A stretch of DNA of 52,532 bases, from contig JAJFIX010000028.1 of NCBI GenBank assembly GCA_021774575.1, positions 1 through 52,532 on the forward strand. Direction: 5' to 3'. Shown here piece after piece: positions 51,630 through 52,532 of the stretch. The notes beneath the pieces are model-generated. The model saw nothing but the letters and a program-made list of their open reading frames with translations. It had not been told where the DNA came from and did not search any database. This stretch comes from Alphaproteobacteria bacterium (GTDB lineage: Bacteria; Pseudomonadota; Alphaproteobacteria; UBA6615). Numbering within the stretch: the first letter of the stretch is position 1; each line of letters opens with the position of its first letter. The translations under genes and the position numbers were made by a program.

Positions 51630-52532
51630 TCAACGGGTCCATTCGAGCCATAAATTATTTTTCGACTCCCTCGCCTGGCGTTCGACCGCCGCATAGATCC
51701 CATCGGACACGGTTCTGTCTTCAATCGCAAAACCAGCGACGATCATCAGGGCATTAATTTCTCCACCCCCATCGTCGGTCAGAAGGAAGCAACGGGCGAC
51801 ACCGGCCTCTTGCTCCCTACAGCCAACGTCACTATCGGCAACCAGCCTATCAAGGTAAGCGCGCGCCCAGGGTCCCCATGGCCATTGGTCCAGACCGGGA
51901 CCACGCACGCCCCACAAAGTCACGACCCGACTGGCATCCCCACCACTGGCATCCCCACCACTGGCATCCCCGGTGTCGATACGCAGCATATATCCATTTA
52001 GCGGCGTCGCCACACCGGAATAATCGTAACCGTCCGCATTAGAGACAACATCCCCACCAGTTGGTTCAGAATTTGCTTCGGCGACTTGCGCCGGGGCCGG
52101 TTCGGTGAAGACAAAATCATCACCCGGTGCATTGACGTGACAGGCAATACAGCCCTCATCGGCACCCTTGGCCACCCGACCGGCCAACGACATGTCCATC
52201 GGGCTTTTCAGTACGTTGCCATCGGGACCATATTTGGCCCAGAACCAATTGCCGTCCTCGGCGTCGTAGCCATCTTCGCGCTGGAACATCACCGTCACGC
52301 TATCGAGATATTGCGCTGGATCGGCCTGGATCATTTCCGCCGTGATGGCGTCACCGAGGTAATTCCATTTGATCCAGAGCGCCCCCTCATGATCGCCGAC
52401 GGTCCCCTCTGTTTCCATGATCTCGAGGATCTGGCCGTGGGGTTCGACACCTTGATAGGGTTCGCTGCGTCGGGCCGATGGGCCGGTCACCGCGTCGCTA
52501 TCGAGCAATGCCCATAGGTCGGCGGCGTAGGA
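51630..52532 (-). CDS. cytochrome P460-like domain fused to an SNase-like nuclease domain (partial)
   Basis: At least 300 residues; the frame is open past 52532, so the start lies outside the window. The N-terminal part (to about residue 140) resembles the cytochrome P460 family: ALWIKWNYLGD, WFWAKYGPDGNVLKSPM and a haem-type CxxCH in EGCIACHVNAPG. A linker with three DASGG units follows. The C-terminal ~110 residues resemble a thermonuclease (TNase) fold: VVTLWGVRGPGLDQWPWGPWARAYLDRLV in blocks, RCFLLTDDGG and AVERQARESKNNLWLEW. The canonical nuclease Arg/Glu residues are only partly visible, so activity is uncertain. It may be periplasmic. Confidence 0.8.
   Translation of the reverse strand, partial: SYAADLWALLDSDAVTGPSARRSEPYQGVEPHGQILEIMETEGTVGDHEGALWIKWNYLGDAITAEMIQADPAQYLDSVTVMFQREDGYDAEDGNWFWAKYGPDGNVLKSPMDMSLAGRVAKGADEGCIACHVNAPGDDFVFTEPAPAQVAEANSEPTGGDVVSNADGYDYSGVATPLNGYMLRIDTGDASGGDASGGDASRVVTLWGVRGPGLDQWPWGPWARAYLDRLVADSDVGCREQEAGVARCFLLTDDGGGEINALMIVAGFAIEDRTVSDGIYAAVERQARESKNNLWLEWTR
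51931..51975 (-). repeat. 15-bp tandem repeat, three DASGG units
   Basis: CTGGCATCCCCACCA occurs twice (51931-51945, 51946-51960), followed by a third, slightly altered unit. On the minus strand it encodes the DASGG linker between the P460-like and nuclease-like domains. Confidence 0.93.

Noticed and set aside
1-52532. CRISPR array, prophage module or replication origin
   Set aside because: No regularly spaced repeat-spacer pattern, phage structural genes or DnaA-box cluster was seen.

Overview
The window looks like a chromosomal segment of an alphaproteobacterium, probably of the Rhodospirillales or a related free-living, possibly marine, lineage. Evidence is gene order and protein character. 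There is a yqeY-dnaG-rpoD block divergent from carA-carB-greA. DnaG has a zinc motif in which most Cys/His ligands are lost (SPFN and HCFSS), as I recall for alphaproteobacterial primases. DUF1127, DUF2927 and a DUF3489/DUF2924/serine-recombinase triad are also present. This assignment is made by eye, without a database search.

Layout. (1) 1-2.9 kb: mobile DNA with the DUF3489-DUF2924-large serine recombinase triad, abutting a tRNA with a CAT anticodon (3086-3162, minus). (2) 3.2-13.7 kb: housekeeping core. rpoD, dnaG and yqeY lie on the minus strand; carA, carB and greA lie on the plus strand. carB carries an in-frame TAG at codon 65 where homologues have Tyr, while the rest of the frame is intact. 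(3) 13.8-18 kb: accessory island with a HigB/HigA-like toxin-antitoxin pair under a palindrome, two XRE regulators, an IS110-family (IS1111-like) element with recognisable inverted repeats, and a fused nucleotidyltransferase-HEPN protein. (4) 18-25.7 kb: a DUF2927 lipoprotein, ETF-ubiquinone oxidoreductase, and a five-gene minus-strand operon (ECF sigma, membrane anti-sigma candidate, CpxP-like protein, DUF1800, DUF1501), followed by an orphan LuxR-type response regulator with an AT-rich upstream region. (5) 26-36.3 kb: NmrA and VOC proteins, a small secreted or decayed gene with its own terminator, then a minus-strand catabolic operon. That operon runs CobW GTPase, M24 peptidase-like, cupin, 3-hydroxyisobutyrate-dehydrogenase-like, succinate-semialdehyde-dehydrogenase-like with a histone-H1-like tail, and fused E1 alpha/beta. 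(6) 36.5-52.5 kb: a Gln-rich lipoprotein cytochrome c, a deiodinase-like redoxin, a decayed methyltransferase behind an ABM monooxygenase/flavin reductase/cupin operon, rhomboid, SDRs, TetR-lipase pair, 2OG-Fe(II) oxygenase, LysR-LysE pair, DUF1127, ArfB, secreted unknowns, a glycine-zipper/peptidoglycan-binding lipoprotein, a methyltransferase, and a partial cytochrome P460-nuclease fusion running off the right edge.

The most notable points are the nonsense codon in carB; the Lys/Ala-rich H1-like tail on an aldehyde dehydrogenase, supported by a strong ribosome binding site; a window-wide pattern of in-frame 15-bp (five-codon) tandem repeats in at least six unrelated genes; a methyltransferase pseudogene readable in three frames; and the unusual fusion proteins. 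No CRISPR array, prophage structural module or replication origin was seen.
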